Positions 1 to 6,896 of a stretch of DNA of 48,615 nt are shown here, one piece after another. Source of the stretch: Prevotella sp. (GTDB lineage Bacteria > Bacteroidota > Bacteroidia > Bacteroidales > Bacteroidaceae); the NCBI GenBank assembly GCA_016285075.1, contig JAEEQB010000035.1, positions 1 to 48,615 on the forward strand, given 5' to 3'. The position numbers were made by a program, and so were the translations under genes. Position 1 is the first letter of the stretch. Each line of letters starts with the position of its first letter. The notes below the pieces were generated by a model that saw only the letters and a list, made by a program, of their open reading frames with translations, searched no databases and had not been told where the DNA came from.

Positions 1-136
1 ACATGGCCACAGCACAGTAAAGGTGATGGAGCAGCGTCCTCACACGCTGCTCTTCACCTTCGACAGGTAAGCCGCCCAACTCTAGCAAGTCGGCGACATA
101 TTGTTCGATTTTTTCATAACCCATACTACCAGTCAT
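1..136 (-). CDS. Small protein of unknown function, 3' end outside window
   Basis: An open frame starts at an ATG at 136-134, two bases after the stop codon of the DUF2693-like gene, and runs off the left edge of the window after 45 codons. The visible protein begins MTGSMGYEKIEQYVADLLEL and continues with a Leu-, Glu- and His-rich stretch, so it looks soluble and helical. A second ATG at 124-122 could be the real start. The tight spacing (TAA-TA-ATG) suggests translational coupling with the upstream gene and one operon read from the promoter at 614-621. I do not recognise the family. Confidence 0.5.
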   Translation of the reverse strand, partial: MTGSMGYEKIEQYVADLLELGGLPVEGEEQRVRTLLHHLYCAVAM

Positions 137-138
137 TA

Positions 139-552
139 TTAGTTTCTCAGTTCGTTGTCCAGTACTTGCAACACGTTCATCAGGCTGTTGTAGACATCAT
201 CATCGAACACCTGTCGCGTCTGTCTGAGCTGCCCTTTGCGTCGCAGGTAGTTGAACACGTGGAATGTCTGTGTCACCATGTCGGTCTTGGGCTGATAGCT
301 GTCATAGCCATCGCAAATGCCCTTGTACAGCGTGCCGCGTGCCTTGCGGATGAATCCGTCCTCCTTCCTGTAGGGGAACTCCACTTCGCCCTCGCCCAGT
401 GCCGTGAGCAGGTCGCGGGTCAGGTGAGCCTGTTGGAAGGCATCGCTCTGAGTCAGCATCTTGTGATACTGCAGCTTGTTGGCAAGGGTGGTTACCCATC
501 GCGCCAGCAACTGTGCATCGGAGGGAATCTGTCTTTCTTTTTCCATGATCAT
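139..552 (-). CDS. DUF2693-like (SH3 beta-barrel fold) protein
   Basis: This gene encodes 137 residues. The central part, around residues 55-75, reads VEFPYRKEDGFIRKARGTLY. It matches the pattern I know from the small Bacteroidetes proteins annotated as DUF2693 or 'SH3 beta-barrel fold-containing' (a V-F-Y-K-x-DG-x-R-xA-RGTL signature), which are common on chromosomes and mobile elements and have no established function. The N-terminal half is predicted helical and I cannot assign it. The start could be the first ATG at 552 or the one two codons in (MEKERQ). It is the first gene of a probable two-gene operon with the truncated gene at the window edge. Family assignment is from memory of the motif and is moderately secure. 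Confidence 0.55.
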   Translation of the reverse strand: MIMEKERQIPSDAQLLARWVTTLANKLQYHKMLTQSDAFQQAHLTRDLLTALGEGEVEFPYRKEDGFIRKARGTLYKGICDGYDSYQPKTDMVTQTFHVFNYLRRKGQLRQTRQVFDDDVYNSLMNVLQVLDNELRN

Positions 553-613
553 TACTTGTTAAGAAGTTAATTACTTTTGTTCGTTTGGAATCAGTCGGCC
601 AACTTTCCAAGGG

Positions 614-621
614 CAAAAGTA
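614..621 (-). promoter_or_regulatory. Bacteroidetes -7 promoter box for the DUF2693-like gene
   Basis: TACTTTTG on the minus strand fits TAnnTTTG exactly. It lies about 60 bases upstream of the ATG at 552 and directly downstream of the terminator hairpin at 625-657. Confidence 0.55.
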
Positions 622-624
622 AGC

Positions 625-657
625 AAAAAAAATCGCCCCAATGTTTTGGAGCGATTT
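625..657 (-). terminator. Rho-independent terminator reading leftward
   Basis: Arms at 630-640 and 647-657 pair with a single mismatch around a six-base loop and are followed on the minus strand by eight T residues. It insulates the promoter at 614-621 from leftward transcription. The gene it once served is not evident; the DNA to its right on that strand is degraded. Confidence 0.55.
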
Positions 658-684
658 GGTATCGATTTGGTATCGATTTGGTAT
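652..684. repeat. Three tandem copies of an 11-bp unit
   Basis: CGATTTGGTAT occurs three times without interruption at 652-662, 663-673 and 674-684. The first copy overlaps the right arm of the terminator hairpin, so the array probably arose by slippage at the edge of that hairpin. Confidence 0.85.
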
Positions 685-729
685 TTCTACCCTTTTGGAA
701 GATATGTTTTTCCTAGTTCTTCGGCCAGG

Positions 730-791
730 AGAATCAGGGGGACAGGTTTTTGAATGAATTCAGCGAATTCACATCAAAAACCTGTGATTCT
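730..791. repeat. REP-like palindromic repeat, copy A (6 bp shorter in one arm)
   Basis: The left arm AGAATCAGGGGGACAGGTTT runs towards an asymmetric centre that contains GAATTC twice, and the right arm returns as AAACCTGTGATTCT. The right arm lacks six bases present in the left arm. Outside that deletion and one further substitution, the element equals the reverse complement of copy B at 2659-2726. Paired palindromes with a G-run and a CAGG-type core resemble repetitive extragenic palindromes mobilised by IS200-like (RAYT) transposases, but no transposase is present here, so mobility is inference. Confidence 0.8.
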
Positions 792-950
792 CCAACTGGT
801 AAAGTGCTTTGGAAGGCTGGCAAAAAGATTGAGGATTTCGACCTCCTTATAGGCTGCGCAGCTAAAGCCAAAGGCTTGACTATAGTCACCCACAACCGCA
901 GACATTTCGAGCATATCGAAGGTTTGCAGATTGAGGATTGGGCTGTATGA
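792..950 (+). pseudogene. C-terminal remnant of a VapC-type PIN-domain toxin gene
   Basis: Immediately after palindrome copy A an open frame reads KIEDFDLLIGCAAKAKGL, then TIVTHNRRHF and a final GLQIEDW before a TGA at 948-950. This matches the end of VapC-family PIN nucleases: the DEFDLLIG helix carrying a metal-binding Asp, the LVTxN strand and the LENW tail. About two thirds of a normal 130-residue VapC, including the N-terminal DTN active-site motif, is missing, and the break coincides with the palindrome. The frame can be extended into the palindrome back to an ATG at 750, but that part is repeat sequence. No antitoxin gene is visible. I read it as a dead toxin gene truncated by the repeat. 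Confidence 0.65.
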
Positions 951-1098
951 TGGTCTCCTTTTCATTCAAATACTTTTCTTACCAATGCCTGTTTCAGGGT
1001 GTCGCACTCAGCGATGTCCTCCTGTTCCTGTAATACTTAAAAAATGTTGGCGACAGTAAAATAATCACCTTTCACTCTTCTCTTTTCACTTTTTTTCG
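951..1098. other. Degraded intergenic DNA with a short leftward coding-like scrap
   Basis: On the minus strand 1030-962 reads as QEQEDIAECDTLKQALVRKVFE followed by TGA. It is preceded by an in-frame stop a few codons upstream, so it can only be the tail of a lost gene or chance. Otherwise I see no gene here. Confidence 0.25.
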
Positions 1099-1106
1099 TA
1101 CCTTTG
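1099..1106 (+). promoter_or_regulatory. -7 promoter box of the 6S-like RNA
   Basis: TACCTTTG is a consensus Bacteroidetes -7 box, placed about 38 bases before the closing stem of the RNA described at 1113-1340. Confidence 0.65.
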
Positions 1107-1112
1107 CAGCGC

Positions 1113-1340
1113 ATTTCGCAAGAAACAACAAAACAACAGATAAAGGGCCGTACCGGATAGATCGGGATACTCGACAATAATATTTCCAAAACCCGGGATG
1201 CTTTCTTCACCCAATGGCGGGCCATGTTATTACCCTGTATAGGGGAGCTTCCAAAGAGCCGGTGGATTACAACGGAGAAGAACACCCACAACATGTGAAA
1301 CTGGAGTTTTCACCACATCATCGGTACGAGCCCTCTTTTT
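1113..1340 (+). ncRNA. ssrS: Structured noncoding RNA, probably 6S RNA (Bacteroidales-1 type)
   Basis: The interval starts just after a -7 box and ends in a T-run. Bases 1144-1156 pair with 1321-1334: AGGGC with GCCCT, then CGTACCG with CGGTACG across one bulged A, closing the molecule near its ends. The 3' side of the interior holds a small hairpin (GTGAAA with TTTCAC, 1296-1313), and the middle holds GC-rich segments able to form an apical stem. A long closed hairpin with a large central bubble and a side hairpin is the 6S RNA architecture, in which the bubble mimics a promoter and binds sigma-housekeeping RNA polymerase. No convincing ORF covers it. The riboflavin gene downstream prompted a check for an FMN riboswitch, whose conserved core is absent. 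A promoter-to-terminator RNA of this kind was described as the Bacteroidales-1 motif; identity is inferred from architecture only. Confidence 0.5.
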
Positions 1341-1440
1341 AGTTCATAGTTCATAGTGCATAATTCATAGTCTTTGACAGTTCATAATTCATAGTGCATA
1401 ATTCATAGTTCATAGTGCATAGTGCATAATTCATAGTTCT
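1341..1440. repeat. Degenerate heptamer tandem array (consensus ARTKCAT)
   Basis: About thirteen 7-base units (AGTTCAT, AGTGCAT, AATTCAT) follow each other with one short interruption near 1370. Further decayed units occur to about 1505. The array separates the RNA terminator from ribE. Confidence 0.75.
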
Positions 1441-1543
1441 TGCTTTGCAAGCGATCAAAGGTTGAGCGCATAGTGCATAATATAACATAGAATGCATAAT
1501 TATATTTATCGTTTATCATTTAGGCCGCAGGCCGCAATAAATT

Positions 1544-2230
1544 ATGTTCTCAGGTATTATAGAAGAGTTTGCTACCGTAGTAGCCATCAAACGAGACAGG
1601 GAAAACATCGATTTCACTTTCACTTGCTCTTTTGTCAATGAACTGAAAATCGACCAGAGCGTCGCTCACAACGGCGTGTGCCTTACCGTGGTCAGCATTG
1701 ACTTTCCTGCTGTGGGCACGGAGCAACCGGGAACCACGGACAACGATGCTCAACGGCCAACGTCCCATGTTCAACCCACCTATACGGTCACCGCCATGCA
1801 GGAGACCCTTCTGCGCTCGAACCTCGGCCTGCTTCAGGTTGGCGACAAGGTGAACATCGAACGCTCCATGCTGATGAACGGACGGCTCGACGGACACATC
1901 GTCCAAGGGCATGTCGACCAGACCGCACGCTGCATCGGGAAAGAGGATGCCGACGGATCGACCTACTTCACTTTTGAATATGACTATTCACCCGAAATGG
2001 CCCGCCGCGGCTATTTCACCGTAGACAAAGGGTCGGTCACCGTCAACGGCGTATCGCTGACGGTTTGCAACCCCACAGAGACGACCTTCCAGGTGGCCAT
2101 CATCCCTTACACGATGGAACATACCAACTTCCAGGACATCTGTCCCGGCAGCATCGTCAACATTGAGTTCGACATCCTCGGCAAATACATTGCCCGGCTG
2201 CACCAGCTTGAAACGTCATCACAAAAATAA
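1544..2230 (+). CDS. ribE: Riboflavin synthase, alpha chain
   Basis: The enzyme dismutates two molecules of 6,7-dimethyl-8-ribityllumazine to riboflavin in the cytoplasm. The two lumazine-binding barrels are visible: the first starts MFSGIIEE and contains NGVCLTV, and the second follows NGRLDGHIVQGHVD and contains VNGVSLTV. The protein has 228 residues, about 25 more than usual. The excess is a hydrophilic insertion near residues 55-80 (around GTEQPGTTDNDAQRP) between NGVCLTV and the YTV strand. A hotdog thioesterase gene follows after 14 bases and is probably co-transcribed. No consensus -7 box or FMN riboswitch is evident directly upstream. Confidence 0.93.
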   Translation: MFSGIIEEFATVVAIKRDRENIDFTFTCSFVNELKIDQSVAHNGVCLTVVSIDFPAVGTEQPGTTDNDAQRPTSHVQPTYTVTAMQETLLRSNLGLLQVGDKVNIERSMLMNGRLDGHIVQGHVDQTARCIGKEDADGSTYFTFEYDYSPEMARRGYFTVDKGSVTVNGVSLTVCNPTETTFQVAIIPYTMEHTNFQDICPGSIVNIEFDILGKYIARLHQLETSSQK

Positions 2231-2244
2231 AAAGGAACGCTGCC

Positions 2245-2649
2245 ATGGATATTCAGGAAATACTCAACCGCACCGACCGCTTTGCCGCCAATGCGGGTTG
2301 CAGGATTACGGAGGTGGACGAACGACATGCCATAGCCGAGATGACGGTCACAGCCGAACATCTCAACGGTGGACACGTGTGTCAGGGAGGAGCCTTGTTC
2401 ACGCTCGCCGACCTTGCCATCGCCGCGCTGATGAACCACAGCGGACAGCTCACCTTTGGCATCAGCAACAGCATCATGTTTGTGTCGAGTGCCAAGGAGG
2501 GTGACCTACTACGTGCCGAAGCCGTCCACGTTGCCGCCCATCCCAAGATTCCATCGGTCGAGGTACGGGTCACCAACCAGGACGACCGGCTCATCTGTCA
2601 TGTCACTGGAATGGGCTACCGCAAGAACATGGGAATAACTGACAAGTAG
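2245..2649 (+). CDS. PaaI-like hotdog-fold thioesterase
   Basis: This 134-residue protein is a single hotdog domain of the PaaI/YbgC kind, which hydrolyses acyl-CoA thioesters. The diagnostic segment is HLNGGHVCQGGALFTLADLA near residues 37-57: an H-x-x-x-x-GG-x-x-x-x-L-x-D motif in which the His/Asn and Asp residues line the active site. A long central helix and a strand containing NSIMFV follow. It sits 14 bases after ribE and ends 9 bases before palindrome copy B, so it is likely the last gene of that transcript. Substrate cannot be predicted. Confidence 0.85.
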   Translation: MDIQEILNRTDRFAANAGCRITEVDERHAIAEMTVTAEHLNGGHVCQGGALFTLADLAIAALMNHSGQLTFGISNSIMFVSSAKEGDLLRAEAVHVAAHPKIPSVEVRVTNQDDRLICHVTGMGYRKNMGITDK

Positions 2650-2658
2650 ACCCTTCCG

Positions 2659-2726
2659 AGAATCAGGGGGACAGGTTTTTGAAGTGAATTCGCTGAATTC
2701 ATTCAAAAACCTGTCCCCCTGATTCT
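2659..2726. repeat. REP-like palindromic repeat, copy B (full length, 68 bp)
   Basis: Arms 2659-2683 and 2702-2726 are near-perfect inverted copies ending in AGAATCAGGGGGACAGGTTT. The centre is asymmetric and carries GAATTC twice. Compared with copy A the element lies in the opposite orientation. Located nine bases after the thioesterase stop codon, it may also act as a transcription end or mRNA-stabilising hairpin. Confidence 0.85.
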
Positions 2727-2780
2727 TTCATGCCAAGAACCGCCGTAAAAATTGCTAATAATACTTAACGTTTGAAGGTG

Positions 2781-2811
2781 TTTTGGCAAATAATTCGTAT
2801 ATTTGCCAAAA
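2781..2811. promoter_or_regulatory. Perfect 11-bp inverted repeat overlapping the tatA promoter
   Basis: TTTTGGCAAAT (2781-2791) and ATTTGCCAAAA (2801-2811) are exact inverted copies separated by nine bases. The -7 box TATATTTG (2798-2805) lies inside the right half. This placement suits a repressor operator for the tatAC operon; a bidirectional hairpin is the alternative. Confidence 0.6.
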
Positions 2812-2846
2812 TTTCTTTATTGATAATACCCAAAACGAATTAAAAG

Positions 2847-3032
2847 ATGTTTGGACTTGGAATGCAAGAGATACTAGTCATCGCGCTGATCATACTTCTG
2901 CTGTTTGGTGGCAAGAAGATACCTGAACTGATGAAAGGCCTGGGCAAAGGCGTAAAAAGCTTTAAGGAGGGAATGAACGAGGTCAGCGAGACATTTGACG
3001 AACCTGACAAGGATGAAAAGCTAAAGAAGTGA
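2847..3032 (+). CDS. tatA: Twin-arginine translocase subunit TatA/E
   Basis: This 61-residue protein has the TatA layout: a short N-terminus (MFGLGMQE), one membrane segment ([12 protein letters not shown]), the FGGKKIPEL hinge, an amphipathic helix and a charged acidic-basic tail. With TatC it forms the pore that exports folded proteins carrying RR signal peptides. Bacteroidota usually have only TatA and TatC. The tatC start codon overlaps its stop (GTGA), so the two are translationally coupled. A -7 box lies at 2798-2805 inside an inverted repeat. Confidence 0.95.
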   Translation: MFGLGMQEILVIALIILLLFGGKKIPELMKGLGKGVKSFKEGMNEVSETFDEPDKDEKLKK

Positions 3033-3805
3033 AGAGCGGAAACGACACGTCTCAGCAACCCATGACCTTCTGGGATCACCTGGACGAGTTACGGAAAGTG
3101 CTGATGCGCATCCTGATGATAACGGCTGTGGCGGCAGCAGCGGCCTTCGTGATGAAGGACGAACTGTTCAGCGTGGTCCTGGCACCGCGTTCGAGCGAAT
3201 TCATCACCTACAGGCTGATGGGCGTGGAGGCGTTCAGTGTAAGCCTGATGAACACAGGGCTCACAGAGCAGTTCATGGTACACCTCAGAACGGCGATGTA
3301 TGCCGGACTGCTGGCTGTCTCTCCATACGTGCTCTATGAACTGTTCCGTTTCGTCTCACCCGCTCTCTACGACAACGAGCGACGTTATGCGACGGCTCTT
3401 GTCAGCTGCGGATACATCATGTTCATGATCGGTACTGCACTGAACTACCTGCTGATATTCCCGCTGACGGTGAAGTTCCTGGGCACGTATCAGGTAAGCC
3501 CCGATGTGGCAAACATGCTGACCCTTCAGTCGTACATTGACACGCTGCTCACGATGAGTCTCGTGATGGGCATAGTTTTCGAACTGCCTGTGGTGAGTTG
3601 GCTCTTAGGCCGTATGGGGCTGATCGATGCCGGGATGATGCGCAGTTACAGGAAACATGCCATCGTAGCCATTATCATTGTGGCAGCCATTATCACTCCT
3701 ACCACCGACGCCTTCACGCTTTTTATTGTGGCACTGCCCATCTGGCTGCTCTATGAGCTTAGCATTCTTGTCGTTACGACTTCGTCAGGAACAGCAAAAA
3801 AATAA
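3029..3805 (+). CDS. tatC: Twin-arginine translocase subunit TatC
   Basis: The start is GTG at 3029, overlapping the TGA of tatA by three bases. The product (258 residues) has six membrane segments and TatC hallmarks: the N-terminal [12 protein letters not shown], which helps bind the RR signal, and the segment beginning [17 protein letters not shown] after the first periplasmic loop. It recognises Tat precursors in the inner membrane. Downstream in the same direction lie a polyferredoxin and a protein with an explicit RR-lipoprotein signal, so a Tat substrate is encoded in the operon. Confidence 0.95.
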   Translation: MKSGNDTSQQPMTFWDHLDELRKVLMRILMITAVAAAAAFVMKDELFSVVLAPRSSEFITYRLMGVEAFSVSLMNTGLTEQFMVHLRTAMYAGLLAVSPYVLYELFRFVSPALYDNERRYATALVSCGYIMFMIGTALNYLLIFPLTVKFLGTYQVSPDVANMLTLQSYIDTLLTMSLVMGIVFELPVVSWLLGRMGLIDAGMMRSYRKHAIVAIIIVAAIITPTTDAFTLFIVALPIWLLYELSILVVTTSSGTAKK

Positions 3806-3839
3806 TGATCATAAAACCAACTAAAACAAACGGATAGTT

Positions 3840-5351
3840 ATGCTAAAGAGAATTAGGACAATCCTGGCAGCTGTGCTATTCACACTGATCACACTGCTTT
3901 TTCTCGACTTTACGGGAACACTTCACCATTGGCTGGGCTGGCTCGCCAAGATTCAGTTCCTGCCTGCCATCATGGCAGTCAACGTAGTTGTTGTGGTTGT
4001 ACTCATCGCCCTGACATTGGTCTTCGGGCGCATCTATTGTTCTGTGATTTGCCCCTTGGGAGTCTTTCAGGATCTGCTGGCACAGCTGAACAGGAAGAAA
4101 AACAAATACAGCTACTCCAAGGAGGTGCGCTGGCTGCGCTACCCTGTGCTAGCGATATTCATCATTGCCGGTGTGGCAGGGGTCGGCTCACTGTTCCAGC
4201 TGCTGGCTCCCTACAGTGCCTACGGACGCATCGCCACGATGCTCTTCCAGCCAATCTGGGAATGGGGGAACAATCTGCTTGCCCTGGCAGCAGAGCACTA
4301 CGAGAGCTACGCTTTCTACAGTGTGGACATATGGATGCGTTCGATGCCAGTGTTCATCATTGCAGCCGTGACGCTGGTGGTGATTTTCATCCTGGCATGG
4401 AAGGGTGGACGTACTTATTGCAACACCATCTGCCCTGTAGGCACCATCCTTTCGTTCTTTGCCCGGTTCTCGTGGCTGAAGATAAGATTCGATGCCGACA
4501 AGTGCAGGAACTGCTCACTGTGCACAAAGAACTGCAAGGCCTCGTGTATCGACTTCAAGACTCACACGGTGGACTACTCACGCTGCGTGGTATGCGGCAA
4601 CTGCATAGAGAAGTGCAAGTTTGGTGCCTTGAAATACGTCCATGGCCCCGCAAAACAGCCGAAGGCTGTTCGCACAGAGACAGAGAACACAGCTGACATC
4701 AAGAAGAACAGCCAAGACGTAGACACATCGAAGCGCAGTTTCCTGTTAGCCTCGGCCTTGGCTACTACCGCCGCCCTGGCACAGAAGAAGGAGAAACTGA
4801 TGGATGGCGGACTGGCACAGATTGAAGACAAAGTGGCTCCGACACGCCAGACCCCACTGACCCCGCCAGGCTCCATGTCGTTCCAGCATTATGCAAAACG
4901 CTGTACTGGCTGCCAGCTTTGCGTATCAGAATGCCCGAACCAGGTATTACGTCCTTCGTCAGACCTGTTGCACCTGATGCTACCCGTCATGAGCTACGAA
5001 CGCGGATATTGCCGACCGGAGTGTACACGCTGCTCGGATGTATGTCCTGCCGGTGCCATTAAACCGCTTGATGATGTGGAGAAGTCCAGCATCCAGATTG
5101 GTCATGCTGTGTGGATCAAGAAAAACTGCATACCACTGACCGACGGAGTGGAGTGCGGCAACTGTGCCCGTCACTGTCCCACTGGTGCTATTGAGATGGT
5201 GATGATGGACGAGAACGACGAGGAGTCTCCGACAATACCTGCCATCAACGAGGAAGCATGCATAGGATGTGGCGCCTGCGAGTATGTCTGCCCTGCCCGT
5301 CCTTTCTCGGCCATCAGCATCGAAGGCCACGAAGTGCACAAGTATATTTAA
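3840..5351 (+). CDS. Membrane polyferredoxin (NapH/NosR-like part fused to a periplasmic-type ferredoxin)
   Basis: This 503-residue protein probably carries electrons across or along the inner membrane. The N-terminal part has about five membrane segments with two CxxxCP motifs (YCSVICPLG near residue 65 and YCNTICPVG near 195), as in NapH, NosR and CcoG-type proteins. Next come two 4Fe-4S motifs (CRNCSLCTKNC, CVVCGNCIEKC). Near residue 300 there is a KRSFLLASALATTAALA stretch that looks like an internalised Tat/Sec-type signal, followed by four more cysteine motifs (CTGCQLCVSEC, CRPECTRCSDVC, VECGNCARHC, CIGCGACEYVC). It resembles an inner-membrane ferredoxin fused to a once separately exported one. 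It lies between tatC and a Tat-exported Fe-S reductase and is a plausible electron partner of the latter. Confidence 0.85.
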   Translation: MLKRIRTILAAVLFTLITLLFLDFTGTLHHWLGWLAKIQFLPAIMAVNVVVVVVLIALTLVFGRIYCSVICPLGVFQDLLAQLNRKKNKYSYSKEVRWLRYPVLAIFIIAGVAGVGSLFQLLAPYSAYGRIATMLFQPIWEWGNNLLALAAEHYESYAFYSVDIWMRSMPVFIIAAVTLVVIFILAWKGGRTYCNTICPVGTILSFFARFSWLKIRFDADKCRNCSLCTKNCKASCIDFKTHTVDYSRCVVCGNCIEKCKFGALKYVHGPAKQPKAVRTETENTADIKKNSQDVDTSKRSFLLASALATTAALAQKKEKLMDGGLAQIEDKVAPTRQTPLTPPGSMSFQHYAKRCTGCQLCVSECPNQVLRPSSDLLHLMLPVMSYERGYCRPECTRCSDVCPAGAIKPLDDVEKSSIQIGHAVWIKKNCIPLTDGVECGNCARHCPTGAIEMVMMDENDEESPTIPAINEEACIGCGACEYVCPARPFSAISIEGHEVHKYI

Positions 5352-5381
5352 TTAAAAAGAAAAAAAACAGAATTGACAGCT

Positions 5382-6785
5382 ATGACATCCAAGGGAAACA
5401 AAGATATATCACGACGCTCGTTCCTCAAGCTTTTTGGAGCAGGAACAGCCGCTACAGCCGCCGCACTGGCAGGGTGTAAGAAGCCTGACAAGACCCAGCA
5501 GCAGGCCGCTGATGAATACAAGGACCAGGTGGAACCGCCAAAGGACAAGATGACCTACCGGACGAACCCACGGACGGGTGACAAGGTGTCACTCTTAGGC
5601 TATGGCATGATGCGACTTCCGACAAAACCCGATAACGACAAGGAGTTCGACCAGGAGATGATCAATCGTGAGGTGGACTACGCCATGGAGCACAGCCTGA
5701 ACTATTTCGACACTAGCCCCGTCTACTGCATGGGACAGTCGGAACGCTGCACAGGCATCGCCCTCAGCCGACATCCCCGCAGCAGCTACTTCGTTGCCAC
5801 AAAGCTGTCGAACTTCAATCACGACTACTGGGCACGAGAGAAAGCCATTGAGATGTACCGCAACTCGATGAAAGAACTGCAAGTGGACTATCTGGACTAC
5901 TACCTGCTGCACTCTGTTGGCGGCGGCATGGACGAGTTCAACGGGCGTTATGTGGACAACGGCATCATGGACTTCCTCATGAAGGAACGCGAGGCGGGCC
6001 GCATACGCAACCTCGGATTCTCGTTCCACGGCATGAAGGAAGTGTTCGACGAGATGATGGTGCGTCATGACCAGTACCACTGGGACTTCGTGCAGATAGA
6101 GCTGAACTACCTGGACTGGGACTTTGCCGACGAGATCAGCGGCAACAGGAATGTGGATGCCAGCTACCTCTACAGCGAGCTGGAGAAGCGTGGTATTCCG
6201 GCTGTCATCATGGAACCGCTCCTTGGCGGACGCCTGGTGAAGTTGCCGCAATACCTCATGACCGAACTGAAACAGCGCAACCCGGAGCGCAGCGTCGCCT
6301 CCTGGGCCTTCCGCTATGCAGGAACGCCTGAGGGTGTGCTCACCGTTCTTTCTGGAATGACCTATATGGAACACCTCAAGGACAACCTGCTTTCATACTG
6401 CCCGTTGAATGCGCTGAGCAATGAAGAGATGGAGTATCTGCATGGTGATATCGCCAAGAAGATTGTAGGGTTGGAGAACATCCCCTGCAACGACTGCAAA
6501 TACTGCATGCCCTGCCCCTACGGCATCGACATTCCTGCCATCTTTGTACATTATAACAAATGCAAGAACGAGGGGTCGCTGCCCATGGACGTAGGGTCGC
6601 CCGACTATAGGAAGAACCGCCGCCGCTACCTCATCTCACTGGACAGGGTCGTACCTCGTGACCGCCAGCCCGACCACTGCATCCAGTGTGGACAATGCGA
6701 GCCCCACTGCCCTCAAAGCATCCGCATCCCCCGCGAGCTGGCCAAAATCGACAAGCTCATTGAGGAGCTGAAACGCAACGGCTAA
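5382..6785 (+). CDS. Tat-exported lipoprotein aldo/keto reductase with two 4Fe-4S motifs
   Basis: I start it at ATG 5382; the frame opens slightly earlier at a TTG. Residues 10-20 read SRRSFLKLFGA, a twin-arginine signal, and a lipobox ends at Cys32 (LAGC), so the mature protein should be a lipid-anchored envelope protein exported folded with its clusters. The aldo/keto reductase barrel follows, with DTSPVYCMGQSE near the usual catalytic Tyr region. The C-terminal part carries CNDCKYCMPCPYGIDIP and CIQCGQCEPHCP, typical of COG1453-type Fe-S aldo/keto reductases. It follows tatA, tatC and the polyferredoxin in one direction, suggesting an electron-fed reductase of unknown substrate. It ends in a hairpin-repeat terminator at 6789-6896. 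Confidence 0.87.
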   Translation: MTSKGNKDISRRSFLKLFGAGTAATAAALAGCKKPDKTQQQAADEYKDQVEPPKDKMTYRTNPRTGDKVSLLGYGMMRLPTKPDNDKEFDQEMINREVDYAMEHSLNYFDTSPVYCMGQSERCTGIALSRHPRSSYFVATKLSNFNHDYWAREKAIEMYRNSMKELQVDYLDYYLLHSVGGGMDEFNGRYVDNGIMDFLMKEREAGRIRNLGFSFHGMKEVFDEMMVRHDQYHWDFVQIELNYLDWDFADEISGNRNVDASYLYSELEKRGIPAVIMEPLLGGRLVKLPQYLMTELKQRNPERSVASWAFRYAGTPEGVLTVLSGMTYMEHLKDNLLSYCPLNALSNEEMEYLHGDIAKKIVGLENIPCNDCKYCMPCPYGIDIPAIFVHYNKCKNEGSLPMDVGSPDYRKNRRRYLISLDRVVPRDRQPDHCIQCGQCEPHCPQSIRIPRELAKIDKLIEELKRNG

Positions 6786-6788
6786 CGG

Positions 6789-6896
6789 CTCTGTGTAAGC
6801 CTGTCTTGGCTTACACAGAGTCTCAATCGTAAATCTGTCTTGGCTTACACAGAGTCTCAATCGTAAGCCTGTCTTGGCTTACACAGAGTCTCAATC
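6789..6896. repeat. Terminator hairpin expanded into three 34-bp tandem repeats
   Basis: A perfect 13-bp inverted repeat (CTCTGTGTAAGCC, 6789-6801, against 6808-6820) follows the reductase gene. The 34-bp unit that includes its right arm is then repeated at 6795-6828, 6829-6862 and 6863-6896. Unit 2 differs at two bases. Unit 3 runs into the convergent ABC transporter gene and supplies its last codons and stop (6891-6893). It probably terminates both strands. Confidence 0.85.

Noticed and set aside
1037..1294. 85-codon minus-strand ORF
   Set aside because: It is antisense to the structured RNA, with no family resemblance and unusual composition.
1341..1440. CRISPR or iteron array
   Set aside because: The 7-bp units have no spacers and there is no replication gene nearby.
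1113..1543. FMN riboswitch upstream of ribE
   Set aside because: The conserved RFN core (GGGxGAAATTCCC with GACCGGCGGT and AGCCCGCGA) is absent, and the structured RNA ends in its own terminator about 200 bases before the gene.
3929..4696. 255-codon frame inside the polyferredoxin gene
   Set aside because: It is an alternative frame of a clear 503-residue Fe-S protein and has no recognisable features.
5595..6374. 259-codon minus-strand ORF
   Set aside because: It is antisense to the Fe-S aldo/keto reductase gene, whose motifs are unambiguous.
6795..6896. CRISPR array
   Set aside because: The 34-bp units are directly adjacent without spacers and contain a terminator hairpin; no cas gene is near.
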